A DNA stretch of 64,000 nt, taken from contig NZ_VDQT01000004.1 of the NCBI RefSeq assembly GCF_007667275.1, positions 420,780 through 484,779 of the forward strand. Direction: 5' to 3'. Within the stretch, counting starts at the first letter, position 1. Every line of letters begins with the position of its first letter. The DNA is from Stenotrophomonas rhizophila (GTDB taxonomy: Bacteria; Pseudomonadota; Gammaproteobacteria; Xanthomonadales; Xanthomonadaceae). The position numbers and the translations under genes were made by a program. Shown here piece after piece: positions 43,326 through 53,696 of the stretch. The notes below the pieces were generated by a model. The model searched no databases and had not been told where the DNA came from. It was given only the letters and a program-made list of their open reading frames with translations.

Positions 43326-44579
43326 GTGGCTGACTCCCCCCAGGCTTCCCCGGCGCAGGCGCGCCCGCTGGCAGGCCAGAAGCTGTTGTTGTGCGTGGGT
43401 GGCGGCATCGCGGCCTACAAGTCGCTGGAACTGGTGCGCCGGCTGCGCGACGCCGGGGCCCAGGTGCAGGTCGCCATGACCGCCGGGGCCCAGCAGTTCG
43501 TCACCCCGCTGAGCTTCCAGGCCCTGTCCGGGCAGCCTACCCGCACCACCCTGTGGGACAGCGCAGCCGAACAGGCCATGGGCCATATCGAGCTGGCGCG
43601 CTGGGCCGACCGCATCGTGGTCGCCCCGGCCACCGCCGACCTGCTGGCCCGCCTGGCCAACGGCCATGCCGATGACCTGGTCACCACCCTGTGCCTGGCC
43701 ACCACCGCGCCGCTCACCGTGTGCCCGGCCATGAACCATCGCATGTGGCTGCACCCGGCCACCCAGGCCAACATCAGCCTGCTGCGCGAGCGCGGCGCCC
43801 AGGTGATCGGCCCGGAAGACGGCCCGCTGGCCGAAGGCGAATCCGGCCCGGGCCGGCTGAGCGAGCCGCACGCCATCGTGGCCGCGCTGGCGTCCGTGCA
43901 GGACCGCGCTGTTCCCGAGGCGATCCAGGAACTGAAGGGCCTGCGCGTGGTGATCAGCGCCGGCCCCACCTATGAAGACCTGGACCCGGTCCGCTACGTG
44001 GGCAACCGCAGCAGCGGCAAGATGGGCTATGCGCTGGCGGCCGCCGCCGTGCGCCAGGGCGCGCAGGTGGTGCTGGTCAGCGGCCCGGTGCACCTGGCCA
44101 CCCCGGCCGGGGTGCAGCGGGTAGACGTGCGCTCGGCCGCGCAGATGCGCGATGCCGTGCTCGACGCGCTGCCCGCCGACATCTATATAGGCGCGGCGGC
44201 GGTGTCCGATTACACCCCGCGCCAGATCGCGCCGCAGAAACTGAAGAAGACCGCCGGATCGCAGACGTTGACCCTGGAACTGGTGCGCACCGCCGACATC
44301 CTCGCCGAAGTCGCCGCGCAGACCAACGCGCTGAAGCTGGTGGTCGGGTTCGCCGCCGAAACCCACGACGTGGAGAAGTACGCGCGCGGCAAGCTGGTCG
44401 ACAAGCGGCTGGACCTGGTGATCGCCAACCAGGTCGGGATCAGCAACGGCGGCTTCGAAAGCGATGAAAATGCGGCGACTGCGTACTGGCAGGGCGGGGA
44501 GCAGGTGTTCCCCGGCACCAGCAAGGCGCAGCTGGCCGAACAACTGTTGTCCCTGATTGCCCAGAGGTTGCACGCATGA
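43326..44579 (+). CDS. coaBC: Bifunctional phosphopantothenoylcysteine decarboxylase/synthetase
   Basis: A 417-residue coenzyme A biosynthesis enzyme. The N-terminal CoaC flavoprotein half has [16 protein letters not shown], the active His in [20 protein letters not shown] and the Cys in [11 protein letters not shown]. The C-terminal CoaB half has [29 protein letters not shown] and the catalytic Lys in QKLKKT. The start is a GTG at 43326. It overlaps dut by ATGA. Confidence 0.95.
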   Translation: MADSPQASPAQARPLAGQKLLLCVGGGIAAYKSLELVRRLRDAGAQVQVAMTAGAQQFVTPLSFQALSGQPTRTTLWDSAAEQAMGHIELARWADRIVVAPATADLLARLANGHADDLVTTLCLATTAPLTVCPAMNHRMWLHPATQANISLLRERGAQVIGPEDGPLAEGESGPGRLSEPHAIVAALASVQDRAVPEAIQELKGLRVVISAGPTYEDLDPVRYVGNRSSGKMGYALAAAAVRQGAQVVLVSGPVHLATPAGVQRVDVRSAAQMRDAVLDALPADIYIGAAAVSDYTPRQIAPQKLKKTAGSQTLTLELVRTADILAEVAAQTNALKLVVGFAAETHDVEKYARGKLVDKRLDLVIANQVGISNGGFESDENAATAYWQGGEQVFPGTSKAQLAEQLLSLIAQRLHA

Positions 44580-45049
44580 CCCAAGCCCCGTCCCTGCAGC
44601 CGCTGCAGGTGAAGCTGCTCGATCCGCGCTTCGGCGACACCTGGCCGCTGCCGGCCTACGCTACCGAAGCCAGCGCCGGCCTGGACCTGCGCGCCGCGCT
44701 GGAAACCGAGCTCACCCTGCAGCCGGGGGACACCGCGCTGATTCCCAGCGGCATCGCCATCCACATCGCCGACCCGAACCTGTGCGCGGTGGTGTTGCCG
44801 CGCTCCGGGCTCGGCCACCGACACGGCATCGTGCTGGGCAACGGCACCGGCCTGATCGATGCCGACTACCAGGGCCCGCTGCTGATCAGCGCCTGGAACC
44901 GCGGCCGCGAGGCCTTCACGCTGCAACCCGGTGACCGTATTGCACAGTTGGTCGTGTTGCCGATTGCACGCGTGGGGCTGCAGGTAGTGGATACTTTCAC
45001 CGACAGCGCCAGGGGAACGGGTGGATTCGGCCATACCGGGGTGCGCTGA
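44576..45049 (+). CDS. dut: dUTP diphosphatase
   Basis: A 157-residue homotrimeric dUTPase that converts dUTP to dUMP. All conserved motifs are visible: SAGLDLRA, the [21 protein letters not shown] stretch with the catalytic Asp, DRIAQLVV and the C-terminal [10 protein letters not shown]. It overlaps coaBC by four bases and lies 13 bases before the phosphomannomutase gene. The radC-coaBC-dut-algC order is shared with Pseudomonas. Confidence 0.96.
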   Translation: MTQAPSLQPLQVKLLDPRFGDTWPLPAYATEASAGLDLRAALETELTLQPGDTALIPSGIAIHIADPNLCAVVLPRSGLGHRHGIVLGNGTGLIDADYQGPLLISAWNRGREAFTLQPGDRIAQLVVLPIARVGLQVVDTFTDSARGTGGFGHTGVR

Positions 45050-45062
45050 CAGGGGGAACACG

Positions 45063-47399
45063 ATGAGCAAGGCAAGGGCGGAAGGACAGCCGCGATTGAC
45101 AGGCAAGCGTAACCAGCTGCTGCTGGTGGGGGCCTTGGTGCTGCTGGCCGCATGGTTTGCGTGGAGCGGCGTGCGCCAATGGCGACAGGCGTCGGTCGGG
45201 CACGCGCTGGAACAGTCGCGCGACCAGATCGTGCAGGGCGTGCAGACCGCGCTGGATGGCCAGACCGCGCAGCTGCGCACCCTGGTGAAGAGCGAGCGGG
45301 TCAGTGCCGCGCTGGCCGCCGGCGACGCCGATGCCACCGCGCTCGCCGTCCGCGAGGGCTGGCCGGGCACCGAAGAGGTGGAAGTATTCACCACCGACCT
45401 GGACGCGGCCTATGCCGACCCCAAGACCTTCGGCTACGCGCGGCTGGCGCTGCTGGAAGCGGCCATCGCCGGCGACACCGTCACTGCCCGCGTGGTGCGC
45501 GATGCCGGTGGCCAGCGCCTGGGCCTGGCGGTTCCGGTGCAGCTGGGCGCGCAGGGGCCGGCGGTCATCTACGTGCGCCAGCCACTGCTGCGTTTGACCG
45601 GCACCTTCGACCAGGTGCGGGTGCCGTCCGCCGGCTACCTGGCGCTGCGCCAGGGCGGCCACAACATCATCGAGCAGGGCGACGCCGCCCTGTCGAACGG
45701 CGCCGAGGGCCTGGCCCGGCCGATCGGCAAGTCCGGCCTGCGCCTGTCGGCGGCGGTGCCGGACGTGGAACCGGGCCCGCTGGGGCTGGGCGCCATTCCG
45801 TCGTTCATCGTGGCGGTCCTGTTGCTGGCCATCGCCGGCATGCTGCAGTTCGGCAAGGGCAAGGTGCCACTGCCGCGCCGCCGTGCCAGCGCGGTCGAAG
45901 GCGAACATGGCCCCACCCTGCGTGAGAGCCTGGAAATGGATCCCGTGCTGGACGCGACCCCGGCCGCGGGCGCGGCGCCCCCGGCGCTGCCCGCCGGGCC
46001 CGGCCACGAGGTGCCGGAAGGCATCTTCCGCGCCTACGACATCCGCGGCGTGATCGGCCGCGAGCTGACCCCGCAGGTGGCCGTGCTGATCGGCCAGGCC
46101 ATCGGCTCGGTGCTGCAGGTGCAGGGGCTGCGCGACATCGTGGTCGGTCGCGATGGTCGCCTGTCCGGTCCGGAACTCAGCGCCAGCCTGATCGAAGGCC
46201 TGCGCCGTTCCGGCTGCGACGTCATCGACATCGGCTTGGCGCCGACCCCGGTGGTGTACTTCGCCAGCTACCACCTGCGCGCGGGCAGCTGCGTGGCCGT
46301 CACCGGCAGCCACAACCCGCCCGACTACAACGGCTTCAAGATCGTGGTTGGCGGTGAAACCCTGTCCGGCGATGCCATCACCGAGCTGTACCAACGCATC
46401 CGCGACGGCCAACTGCACGTGGCCGCCGAACCCGGCAGCCTGCAGCAGCGCGAGGTCAACGCCGATTACATCCAGCGCATTGCCGACGACGTGCAGCTGG
46501 ACCGCCCGATCAAGGTGGTGGCCGACGCCGGCAACGGCGTGGCCGGGGAACTGGCGCAGCCGCTGCTGGAGGCGATCGGAGCCGAGGTCATTCCGCTGTA
46601 CTGCGACGTGGACGGCACCTTCCCCAACCATCACCCCGACCCGAGCGATCCGGCGAACCTGGAAGACCTGATCCAGACCGTGAAGCGCTTCGATGCGGAC
46701 ATCGGCCTGGCCTTCGACGGCGACGGCGATCGTCTCGGCGTGGTCACCAAGGAAGGCCGGATCATCTACGCCGACCGCCTGTTGATGCTGTTCGCGGCCG
46801 ACGTCCTGCAGCGCAACCCGGGCGCGCTGGTCATCTACGACGTGAAGTGCACCGGCAAGCTGTCCGACTACGTGCTGCGCAATGGCGGCAGCCCGATGAT
46901 GTGGAAGACCGGGCATTCGCTGATCAAGGCCAGGATGCGCGAAACCGACGCGGAGCTGGCCGGTGAAATGAGCGGGCACTTCTTCTTCAAGGAGCGCTGG
47001 TTCGGTTTCGACGATGGCCTGTATGCGGCCTCGCGCCTGCTGGAAATCCTGGCCCAGCGCGATGAAACCCCGTCCGAAGTGCTGGACGAGCTGCCCGACA
47101 GCGTGTCCACGCCGGAGCTGAAGGTGCCGGTGGAAGCGGGCACGCCGCACGCGCTGGTGTCGCTGTTCGTGGCGGCGGCGCAGGCGGAGGAGTCGGCGTT
47201 CTTCGGCGCGCGCCTGTCCACCATCGACGGCCTGCGCGCGGATTTCCCCGATGGCTGGGGCCTGCTGCGTGCGTCCAACACCACCCCGGTGCTGGTGCTG
47301 CGTTTCGAAGGCAACGACGAGGCCGCGCTGGAACGCATCAAGGCGCTGTTCCGCGAACATCTGCAGCCGTTGCTGCCGGGCGTGGAATTGGGCTTCTAG
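45063..47399 (+). CDS. algC: Phosphomannomutase/phosphoglucomutase with N-terminal membrane region
   Basis: A 778-residue protein, much longer than the usual 460. Residues about 19-38 are a membrane helix, 40-245 look like a periplasmic domain, and 248-270 a second helix. The mutase part begins near 318 (GIFRAYDIRG) and has the phosphoserine Ser416 (TGSHNPPDYNG), the metal loop DGDGDR and the sugar-binding EMSGH. It makes mannose-1-P or glucose-1-P for lipopolysaccharide and exopolysaccharide. Position after dut matches algC. The long form is seen in other pseudomonads and xanthomonads. Confidence 0.9.
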   Translation: MSKARAEGQPRLTGKRNQLLLVGALVLLAAWFAWSGVRQWRQASVGHALEQSRDQIVQGVQTALDGQTAQLRTLVKSERVSAALAAGDADATALAVREGWPGTEEVEVFTTDLDAAYADPKTFGYARLALLEAAIAGDTVTARVVRDAGGQRLGLAVPVQLGAQGPAVIYVRQPLLRLTGTFDQVRVPSAGYLALRQGGHNIIEQGDAALSNGAEGLARPIGKSGLRLSAAVPDVEPGPLGLGAIPSFIVAVLLLAIAGMLQFGKGKVPLPRRRASAVEGEHGPTLRESLEMDPVLDATPAAGAAPPALPAGPGHEVPEGIFRAYDIRGVIGRELTPQVAVLIGQAIGSVLQVQGLRDIVVGRDGRLSGPELSASLIEGLRRSGCDVIDIGLAPTPVVYFASYHLRAGSCVAVTGSHNPPDYNGFKIVVGGETLSGDAITELYQRIRDGQLHVAAEPGSLQQREVNADYIQRIADDVQLDRPIKVVADAGNGVAGELAQPLLEAIGAEVIPLYCDVDGTFPNHHPDPSDPANLEDLIQTVKRFDADIGLAFDGDGDRLGVVTKEGRIIYADRLLMLFAADVLQRNPGALVIYDVKCTGKLSDYVLRNGGSPMMWKTGHSLIKARMRETDAELAGEMSGHFFFKERWFGFDDGLYAASRLLEILAQRDETPSEVLDELPDSVSTPELKVPVEAGTPHALVSLFVAAAQAEESAFFGARLSTIDGLRADFPDGWGLLRASNTTPVLVLRFEGNDEAALERIKALFREHLQPLLPGVELGF

Positions 47400-47405
47400 A
47401 AAAGC

Positions 47406-47549
47406 GTACCGACCAACGGTCGGTACCTACCCCGCAGGTTGGCAGCCAACGCCGACATCACCGGTAGGTATCGACCGTTGGTCGATACAACCGCAGGTTG
47501 GCAGCCAACGCCGACATCACCGGTAGGTATCGACCGTTGGTCGATACAA
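47406..47549. repeat. Three SMAG palindromes with a 59-bp tandem duplication
   Basis: A minus-strand SMAG (47406-47430) is followed by two identical 59-base units, 47432-47490 and 47491-47549, each carrying a plus-strand SMAG (GTAGGTATCGACC core). The units are exact copies, so the duplication is recent or kept by conversion. The array separates the convergent algC and kdpE genes. Confidence 0.93.
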
Positions 47550-47561
47550 CGCGCACCCCGG

Positions 47562-48281
47562 CTACCCCTTGAACCGAAGCCCCACGCCGGGTTCAGTGAA
47601 CAGGTAGCGCGAATCCAGCGCCGAATCGCCCAGCTTGTGGCGCAGCTTGCCCACCAGGATGCGCAGGTAATGCGTATCGTGCTGGTGGGTCGGCCCCCAG
47701 ATCTCGGCCAGGATCTGCGGCTGCGTCACCACCCGGCCGGCGTTGCGCAGCAGCAGCGACAGCAACGCGTATTCCTTGCGGGTCAGCGCCACCGGTGCCC
47801 CGTCCAGGTGCACCTCGCGCCGGACCAGGTCGATATGCAGGTGGCCGTCGTCGAACTGCGGCAGCACCCCGTCGGCCGACACCGTGCGCGTGCGCAGCAG
47901 CGCACGCACCCGCGCCATCAGTTCCTGGGTGCCGAACGGCTTGGTCACGTAGTCGTTGGCGCCGTTGTCCAGCGCCAGCACCTTCTCGGTTTCGCTGGCG
48001 CGCACGGTCAGCATGATCACCGGCACCTGGCTCCACTGGCGCAGCTCGGCCAGCACCTGGTGGCCCTCCATGTCCGGCAGGCCGATGTCCAGGATCACCA
48101 GGTCGGCGCCTTCGCCGACCAGCTGCTCCAGCCCGTCCTGCCCGGTCGCCGCCTGCAGCACGCGGTAGCCCTGCGCGCGCAGGCTGATGTCGAGGAAGCG
48201 GCGGATCTGCGCTTCGTCGTCGATCACCAGCACGCGGGCCGGCGGCACACCATGGGAGGGGTCAGGATTCGTCGGGGTCAT
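47562..48281 (-). CDS. kdpE: Response regulator KdpE
   Basis: A 239-residue OmpR/PhoB-type regulator of the Kdp potassium system. The receiver domain has VIDDEAQIRRFL, the phospho-acceptor Asp65 (LVILDIGLPD) and the Lys of DYVTKPF. The winged-helix domain (about 130-239) has LTRKEYALLSLLLRNAGRVVT and HDTHYLRILVGKLRHKL. It overlaps the end of kdpD by 20 bases. Confidence 0.94.
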   Translation of the reverse strand: MTPTNPDPSHGVPPARVLVIDDEAQIRRFLDISLRAQGYRVLQAATGQDGLEQLVGEGADLVILDIGLPDMEGHQVLAELRQWSQVPVIMLTVRASETEKVLALDNGANDYVTKPFGTQELMARVRALLRTRTVSADGVLPQFDDGHLHIDLVRREVHLDGAPVALTRKEYALLSLLLRNAGRVVTQPQILAEIWGPTHQHDTHYLRILVGKLRHKLGDSALDSRYLFTEPGVGLRFKG

Positions 48282-50922
48282 CGGCAGGGTGGGGTTGCAG
48301 CAGGGGCAGCGTGATGCGGATCAGGGTACCGCGTCCGTCGCGGCCCGGCAGCGCCTGCACGCTGCCGCCGTGCGCCCCGATCATGCCCTGGGTGATGGTC
48401 AGTCCCAGCCCGGTGCCATGCCGGCCGCGGTCGCCGCGTTCCACGCTGTAGAACATGTCGAAGATGCGCGCGCGTTCGTCGTCGGGAATGCCGGGGCCGG
48501 CGTCGAGCACATCGATGCGCAGTGCGCCGTCCACCCGCCGCGCCTGCACCTCCACCGCCGCGCCGGGCGGGGAGAACTTGGCCGCATTTTCCATCACGTT
48601 GAACACCGCCTGTTCGACCAGGGCCGGGTGCACCCATATCGGCCCCAGCGAGCTGGGAATATCCAGCTGCAACCGCACGTCCGGCTGGTAGCGCTGCAGG
48701 CGGCGCGCCGCCGAGCCCACCAGCTCGTCCACGCCGATCCAGTCGCGGTTGATCTGCAGCCCTTCGTGCCCGAGCCGGGTCATGTCCAGCAGGTTCTGGA
48801 TGTAGCGATCCAGCCGCTCGCCCTCCACCAGGATCGTGTCGAGCAGTGCGCGGCGGTCGCTGGCGTCCATCGCATCGGCGTAACTGGACAGGCTGTCGGC
48901 CGAACCGATCATCGCCGCCAGCGGCGAACGCAGGTCGTGCGACACCGACGACAGCAGTGCCGAACGCAGGCGTTCGGTTTCGTTGCTCACGTGTGCCTTT
49001 TCCAGGTCGGCCACCAGCCGGGTGCGCAGCGCGGCCTGGGCGATGTCGTCCACCATCGCCTCGGCCAGCTGGCGCTGCTCCGGGGTCAGGCGCGGGGCGT
49101 TGCGCGGGAAGCGCATGCCGGCCACGCCGATGGCGCGCTCGTCGCCATCCAGCAGCGGCAGGAACCACCATTCCGCACCCGCCAGCGTGTCGGTGAAGCG
49201 GCCGCTGGGCTGGCCGTGGCGGTGCGCCCAGTCGGCCGCCGCCAGGTCGGTGTCGCCCGGCGCGGCACTGCCGCTGGTGCTGGTGTCGGCACCGATGCGC
49301 AACCACGCGGGCGCATCCAGCGCCTGCTCCAGCGCCTCGCGCCCGGCCTGCGCCACCGCTTCGTTGTTGGGGGCGCGGGTCAGCTGGCCCCCCAGCACCT
49401 GGCGCGCGTTCGCGTGCCGGTTGGCCGCGCGCAGCGCCACCACCTGCATGCGCAGGCGCGAGGCCAGGCGCCCGGCCACCAAGGCTGCCACCAGGAACAG
49501 GAACACGGTGATCACGCCCTGGCGCGCGCTGATCGCAAAAGTGAAGCGCGGCGCGATGAAGAAGAAGTTGTAGGCCAGGAAGCACAGCGCCGCCGCCATC
49601 ACCGCCGCACTGGTACGGCTGCGCGCCGCCACCACCACCACCGCCACGATGAACACCATCGACAGGTCGTACAGCCCCACCCAGCGCTCGGCGACCAGCG
49701 CTACCAGGCACGCCAGTGCGGTGGCGGTCAGTGCCAGCAGCGTGTCACGGCCGGTACTCAGCGTGGGCATCGACAGTCCGTGCCGGCGCGCATGCGCGCG
49801 CGCCTGCGGGGTGCCGATGATGGTGATCTCGTAGTGCGCCCCGCGCTGGATCAGCTGCTGGGTCAGGGTGCGGTTGAGCATGCGCGCGAACGGCCGCTCC
49901 CGGGTACGTCCCAGCACCAGCGTGGAGACGCTGTTGTGTGCGGCATGGTCCAGCAGCGCGTCGGCAATGCTGGGCCCATGCAGCAGCTCGGCCTCGCCGC
50001 CCAGCCGCCGCGCCAGCGCGAAGGCCGCATCGATCTCGCGGCGGGTGCTGTCGTCTTCGCGGCGGCGCTGCACCGTCACCACCGTCCAGGGCGCATCGCG
50101 GCGCTCGGCGATGCGCCGGCCCACGCGCACCAGGTACTCGCTCTGGCCGCCGCCGTCGATGGCCACCAGCACCCGCCGCCGCAGCGGCAGGTTGCCCTCG
50201 CCGCGGGCGGCCCGCGTTTCGCGCAGACTGGTGTCGACCCGGTCGGCCGCTTCCTGCATGGCCAGCTCGCGCAGCGCGGTCAGGTTGGCCGGCGAGAAGA
50301 ACGCCTGCAGGGCCTGCGCAGCCTGCTCGGGCACGTACACCTTGCCCTGCTGCAGCCGCTCGATCAGCTCGCGCGGCGGCAGGTCCACCAGCACGATGTC
50401 GTGCAGCCGGTCCAGTACCGCATCGGGCACGGTCTCGCTGACCCGCACCCCGGTGATGCGCATCACCACGTCGTTGAGGCTTTCCAGGTGCTGGATGTTG
50501 AGCGTGGTCCAGACGTCGATGCCGGCGTCCAGCAGCTCCATCACATCCTGCCAGCGGCGTTCATGGCGGCTACCCGGCACGTTGCGGTGGGCCAGCTCAT
50601 CCACCAGCACCAGCGCCGGGCGGCGGGCCAGCACCGCATCCAGGTCCATTTCCTGCAGCGCATGCTGCTGGTACTCGCGCTGCAGCAGCGGCACCTGCGG
50701 CAGGCCCTCCAGCAGCGCCGACGTGTCGGCGCGGCCGTGGGTTTCCACCAGCCCCACCACCACGTCCACGCCCCGGCGCAGCTGCTCCTGCGCGCGGCCC
50801 AGCATGCTGTAGGTCTTGCCCACGCCCGGGGCGGCGCCCAGGAATACGGTGAGCTTGCCGCCGGCCTCGCGCTGCAGGCTTTCCACCAGTGCGTCGGCCT
50901 GTCGGGTGCGGGAGTCGGTCAT
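48262..50922 (-). CDS. kdpD: Sensor histidine kinase KdpD
   Basis: An 886-residue sensor of potassium limitation. The N-terminal KdpD domain has a Walker A motif GAAPGVGKTYSML (near residue 30), followed by a UspA-like domain (about 235-360). Four membrane helices lie at about 395-490. A GAF-like region comes next, and the kinase core has His662 (SSVSHDLRSPLAA), the N box NVMENAAKFSPPG and the G boxes DAGPGIPDDE and GTGLGL. The start at 50922 follows from the family N-terminus. It lies 37 bases after kdpC. Confidence 0.95.
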   Translation of the reverse strand: MTDSRTRQADALVESLQREAGGKLTVFLGAAPGVGKTYSMLGRAQEQLRRGVDVVVGLVETHGRADTSALLEGLPQVPLLQREYQQHALQEMDLDAVLARRPALVLVDELAHRNVPGSRHERRWQDVMELLDAGIDVWTTLNIQHLESLNDVVMRITGVRVSETVPDAVLDRLHDIVLVDLPPRELIERLQQGKVYVPEQAAQALQAFFSPANLTALRELAMQEAADRVDTSLRETRAARGEGNLPLRRRVLVAIDGGGQSEYLVRVGRRIAERRDAPWTVVTVQRRREDDSTRREIDAAFALARRLGGEAELLHGPSIADALLDHAAHNSVSTLVLGRTRERPFARMLNRTLTQQLIQRGAHYEITIIGTPQARAHARRHGLSMPTLSTGRDTLLALTATALACLVALVAERWVGLYDLSMVFIVAVVVVAARSRTSAAVMAAALCFLAYNFFFIAPRFTFAISARQGVITVFLFLVAALVAGRLASRLRMQVVALRAANRHANARQVLGGQLTRAPNNEAVAQAGREALEQALDAPAWLRIGADTSTSGSAAPGDTDLAAADWAHRHGQPSGRFTDTLAGAEWWFLPLLDGDERAIGVAGMRFPRNAPRLTPEQRQLAEAMVDDIAQAALRTRLVADLEKAHVSNETERLRSALLSSVSHDLRSPLAAMIGSADSLSSYADAMDASDRRALLDTILVEGERLDRYIQNLLDMTRLGHEGLQINRDWIGVDELVGSAARRLQRYQPDVRLQLDIPSSLGPIWVHPALVEQAVFNVMENAAKFSPPGAAVEVQARRVDGALRIDVLDAGPGIPDDERARIFDMFYSVERGDRGRHGTGLGLTITQGMIGAHGGSVQALPGRDGRGTLIRITLPLLQPHPADDPDES

Positions 50923-50959
50923 GGGGGCAGAGTGTGCGCCGTTCGGTGGCAAGGCGACA

Positions 50960-51637
50960 TCATCGCGCAGTCGTCTCCGCCGCGCCGGTTACCGCCTTGT
51001 TGTGCTTCAACCCGTCCAAGGCAAGGTTCAACGTCATCACGTTCACCCGGGGCTGGCCGAACACGCCCCACTGTGGGCCCTGCGTATGCGCCTGCACCAG
51101 CGCCTGCACCTGCTCCACGCCCAGCCCGCGGTTGCCCGCCACCCGCTTGACCTGCACGGACGCGGCGGCCGGCGACAGCTCCGGGTCCATGCCCGCGCCG
51201 GACTGGGTCACAAGATCACCGGGCACGTCGTCCACGGCAATGCCTTCGCGCGCTGCCACGGTCCGGGTCGCCTCGGCGACGCGTTCCTGCAGGACAGGGT
51301 TGCTGCGCGCCAGGTTGCTGCCGGCGGCGGCCATCGGGTCGTAGTTGGCCGCCGACGGGCGCGCCTGGAAATAACCGTCGCCCACGAACGGCTGTGCCAC
51401 CAGGCGCGAGCCGCGCACCTGGTGGTCGTCCAGCAGCAGGCTGCCTTCGGCCTGCACGGGGAACAACGCGGCACTGACGCCGGTGGTGGCCACGGCATAC
51501 GCCAGGCCGAGCAGCAGCAGGCTGGCTACGCCCAGGCCGAGGGCCGGGCGCAGCGCACCGCTGTGCTGCAGTGACACCGGAGTGGCGGCGCGCGCACGCG
51601 CCGGGCGGGAAAGCGAAGCAGCAGCGGAGCGGTTCAT
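50960..51637 (-). CDS. kdpC: Potassium-transporting ATPase subunit KdpC
   Basis: A 225-residue subunit, somewhat longer than the usual 190. An N-terminal Arg/Ala-rich tail precedes a single membrane helix (about residues 34-58). The periplasmic part has the family words [22 protein letters not shown], the [19 protein letters not shown] and the C-terminal [12 protein letters not shown]. It overlaps kdpB by ATGA. Confidence 0.94.
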   Translation of the reverse strand: MNRSAAASLSRPARARAATPVSLQHSGALRPALGLGVASLLLLGLAYAVATTGVSAALFPVQAEGSLLLDDHQVRGSRLVAQPFVGDGYFQARPSAANYDPMAAAGSNLARSNPVLQERVAEATRTVAAREGIAVDDVPGDLVTQSGAGMDPELSPAAASVQVKRVAGNRGLGVEQVQALVQAHTQGPQWGVFGQPRVNVMTLNLALDGLKHNKAVTGAAETTAR

Positions 51638-53685
51638 GCGCCAAATACCGAGAAGAGGAAGAGGTCGATCAGCTTGATGGCCGCGAACGGCAGCAGCACG
51701 CCACCCAGCCCGTACACCAGCATGTTCCGGCGCAGCAGCGCGGTGGCCGTGGCCGGGCGGAAGCGCACGCCACGCAGGGCGAGCGGAATCAGTGCCGGAA
51801 TCACCAGGGCGTTGAAGATCAGCGCCGCCAGCACCGCGTTGCGTGGGCTGGACAGGTGCATCACGTTCAACGTGGCCATCGCCGGCAGCGTCGCGGCGAA
51901 CAGCGCCGGCAGGATCGCGAAGTACTTGGAGACGTCGTTGGCCAGCGAGAACGTGGTCAGCGCACCGCGCGTGATCAGCTGCTGCTTGCCCACTTCCACC
52001 ACCGCCAGCAGCTTGGTCGGGTCCGAATCCAGGTCCACCATGTTGCCGGCTTCCTTGGCCGCCTGCGTGCCGGAGTTCATCGCCAGGCCGATGTCGGCCT
52101 GGGCCAATGCGGGCGCGTCGTTGGTGCCATCGCCCACCATCGCCACCAGCCGTCCACCGGCCTGCTCGGCGCGGATCCGGGCCAGCTTGTCTTCCGGGCG
52201 CGCTTCGGCGATGTAATCGTCGACGCCGGCCTCGGCGGCAATCGCCGCAGCCGTGAGCGGGTTGTCGCCGGTGATCATCACCGTGCGGATGCCCATCGCG
52301 CGCAGCTGGGCGAACTTCTCGCGCATGCCGTGCTTGACCACGTCGCTCAGTTCGATCACGCCCAGGATGTAGCGGCCCTCGCACACCACCAGTGGCGTGG
52401 CGCCGTTGCGCGCTACCTGTTCCACGCGTCCGGCCAGCTCGGCCGGTACCGTGCCACCCAGCTCACGCACGTAGGCGGTGATCGCGTCCGACGCGCCCTT
52501 GCGGATGCGTCGGCCACCCTCCAGGTCCACGCCGGACATGCGGGTCTGCGCGCTGAATGCCAGATAGTCCGCGCGGTCGGGCTCAGCGGTGCTGCAGCCC
52601 TGCTCGCGCGCCAGCCGCACCACCGATTTGCCTTCCGGGGTCGGGTCGGCCAGCGAAGAGAGCAGGGCGGCTTCGCGCAGCTGGGTCGCATCGATGCCGG
52701 CCAGCGCGTGGAACTGGGTCGCCTGGCGGTCGCCGTGGGTGATGGTGCCGGTCTTGTCCAGCAGCAGCACGTCCACATCGCCGGCCACTTCAACCGCTTT
52801 GCCCGACTTGGCCAGGATGTTGGCGGCCAGCGCACGGTTCATGCCGGCAATGCCGATCGCCGGCAGCAAGCCGCCGATGGTGGTCGGAATCAGGCACACG
52901 AGCAGCGCGATCAGCAGCAGCGGATCCACCTGCACACCGACGAACGCGCCAATGGCCGGCAGCGTGGCCACCACCACCAGGAAGGTCAGCGTCATCGCCG
53001 CCAGCAGCAGGGTCAGCGCCACTTCATTGGGGGTCTTCTGCCGGTTGGCGCCCTCCACCAGCGCGATCATCCTGTCCAGGAAGCTGTGCCCGGGCTCGGC
53101 GGTGATCTTCACGATGATCTGGTCGGACAGCACCTTGGTGCCGCCGATCACGCCGCTGCGGTCGGTTCCGGCTTCGCGCAGCACCGGGGCCGATTCACCG
53201 GTCACCGCCGCTTCGTTGATGGTGGCCAGGCCCTGCACGATCTCGCCGTCGGCCGGCACCAGCTCGCCGGCACTGACGATCACGTGGTCGCCCGGGCGCA
53301 GCTCGGCGGCGGGCACCTGGGTTTCACTGGCACCGGCATGCGCCGCGGCCAGGCGGCGCGCGCTCAGGTCCTGCCGCGCACGCCGCAGCGACGCTGCCTG
53401 GCCACGGCCGCGCGCTTCGGCCACCGCCTCGGCGAAGTTGCCGAACAGCACGGTCAGCAGCAGGATCGCGGTCACGGCCAGGCCGAAACCCAGAGGTGCG
53501 TTGCCGGTCAGAGTCACCAGCAGGCTCACCAGCGTGCCCGCCATCACCACCGCCATCACCGGACTGTGCAGCAGGTGGCGCGGCGACAGTTTGATCACCG
53601 CATCGCGCAGCGCCCGGCGCAGGCCGGCGCCATCGAGCAGGCGCGGGCGGCGCGGAGAAGTTGCATTCAAGGGATAGGTACTCAT
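51634..53685 (-). CDS. kdpB: Potassium-transporting ATPase subunit KdpB (P-type ATPase)
   Basis: A 683-residue P-type ATPase that drives K+ uptake. The actuator domain has TGES (residues 162-165), the phosphorylated Asp310 lies in DKTGT, and the hinge has [14 protein letters not shown]. Membrane helices flank these domains, and the [11 protein letters not shown] helix carries the family pattern. It lies between kdpA (11 bases away) and kdpC (overlapping). Confidence 0.96.
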   Translation of the reverse strand: MSTYPLNATSPRRPRLLDGAGLRRALRDAVIKLSPRHLLHSPVMAVVMAGTLVSLLVTLTGNAPLGFGLAVTAILLLTVLFGNFAEAVAEARGRGQAASLRRARQDLSARRLAAAHAGASETQVPAAELRPGDHVIVSAGELVPADGEIVQGLATINEAAVTGESAPVLREAGTDRSGVIGGTKVLSDQIIVKITAEPGHSFLDRMIALVEGANRQKTPNEVALTLLLAAMTLTFLVVVATLPAIGAFVGVQVDPLLLIALLVCLIPTTIGGLLPAIGIAGMNRALAANILAKSGKAVEVAGDVDVLLLDKTGTITHGDRQATQFHALAGIDATQLREAALLSSLADPTPEGKSVVRLAREQGCSTAEPDRADYLAFSAQTRMSGVDLEGGRRIRKGASDAITAYVRELGGTVPAELAGRVEQVARNGATPLVVCEGRYILGVIELSDVVKHGMREKFAQLRAMGIRTVMITGDNPLTAAAIAAEAGVDDYIAEARPEDKLARIRAEQAGGRLVAMVGDGTNDAPALAQADIGLAMNSGTQAAKEAGNMVDLDSDPTKLLAVVEVGKQQLITRGALTTFSLANDVSKYFAILPALFAATLPAMATLNVMHLSSPRNAVLAALIFNALVIPALIPLALRGVRFRPATATALLRRNMLVYGLGGVLLPFAAIKLIDLFLFSVFGA

Positions 53686-53696
53686 GGTCTCGCGTC

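Noticed and set aside
44997..47360. A 787-codon minus-strand open frame opposite algC
   Set aside because: Antisense to a mutase with all its motifs; composition typical of a shadow frame.
47432..47549. Possible CRISPR or attachment-site repeat
   Set aside because: Only two directly adjacent 59-base copies that carry SMAG palindromes; no spacer and no integrase nearby.
48187..51150. A 987-codon open frame on the plus strand opposite kdpD and kdpC
   Set aside because: It is antisense to well-supported kdp genes; its composition (His/Arg/Gln-rich) is the usual shadow of GC-rich coding sequence and it shows no domain.
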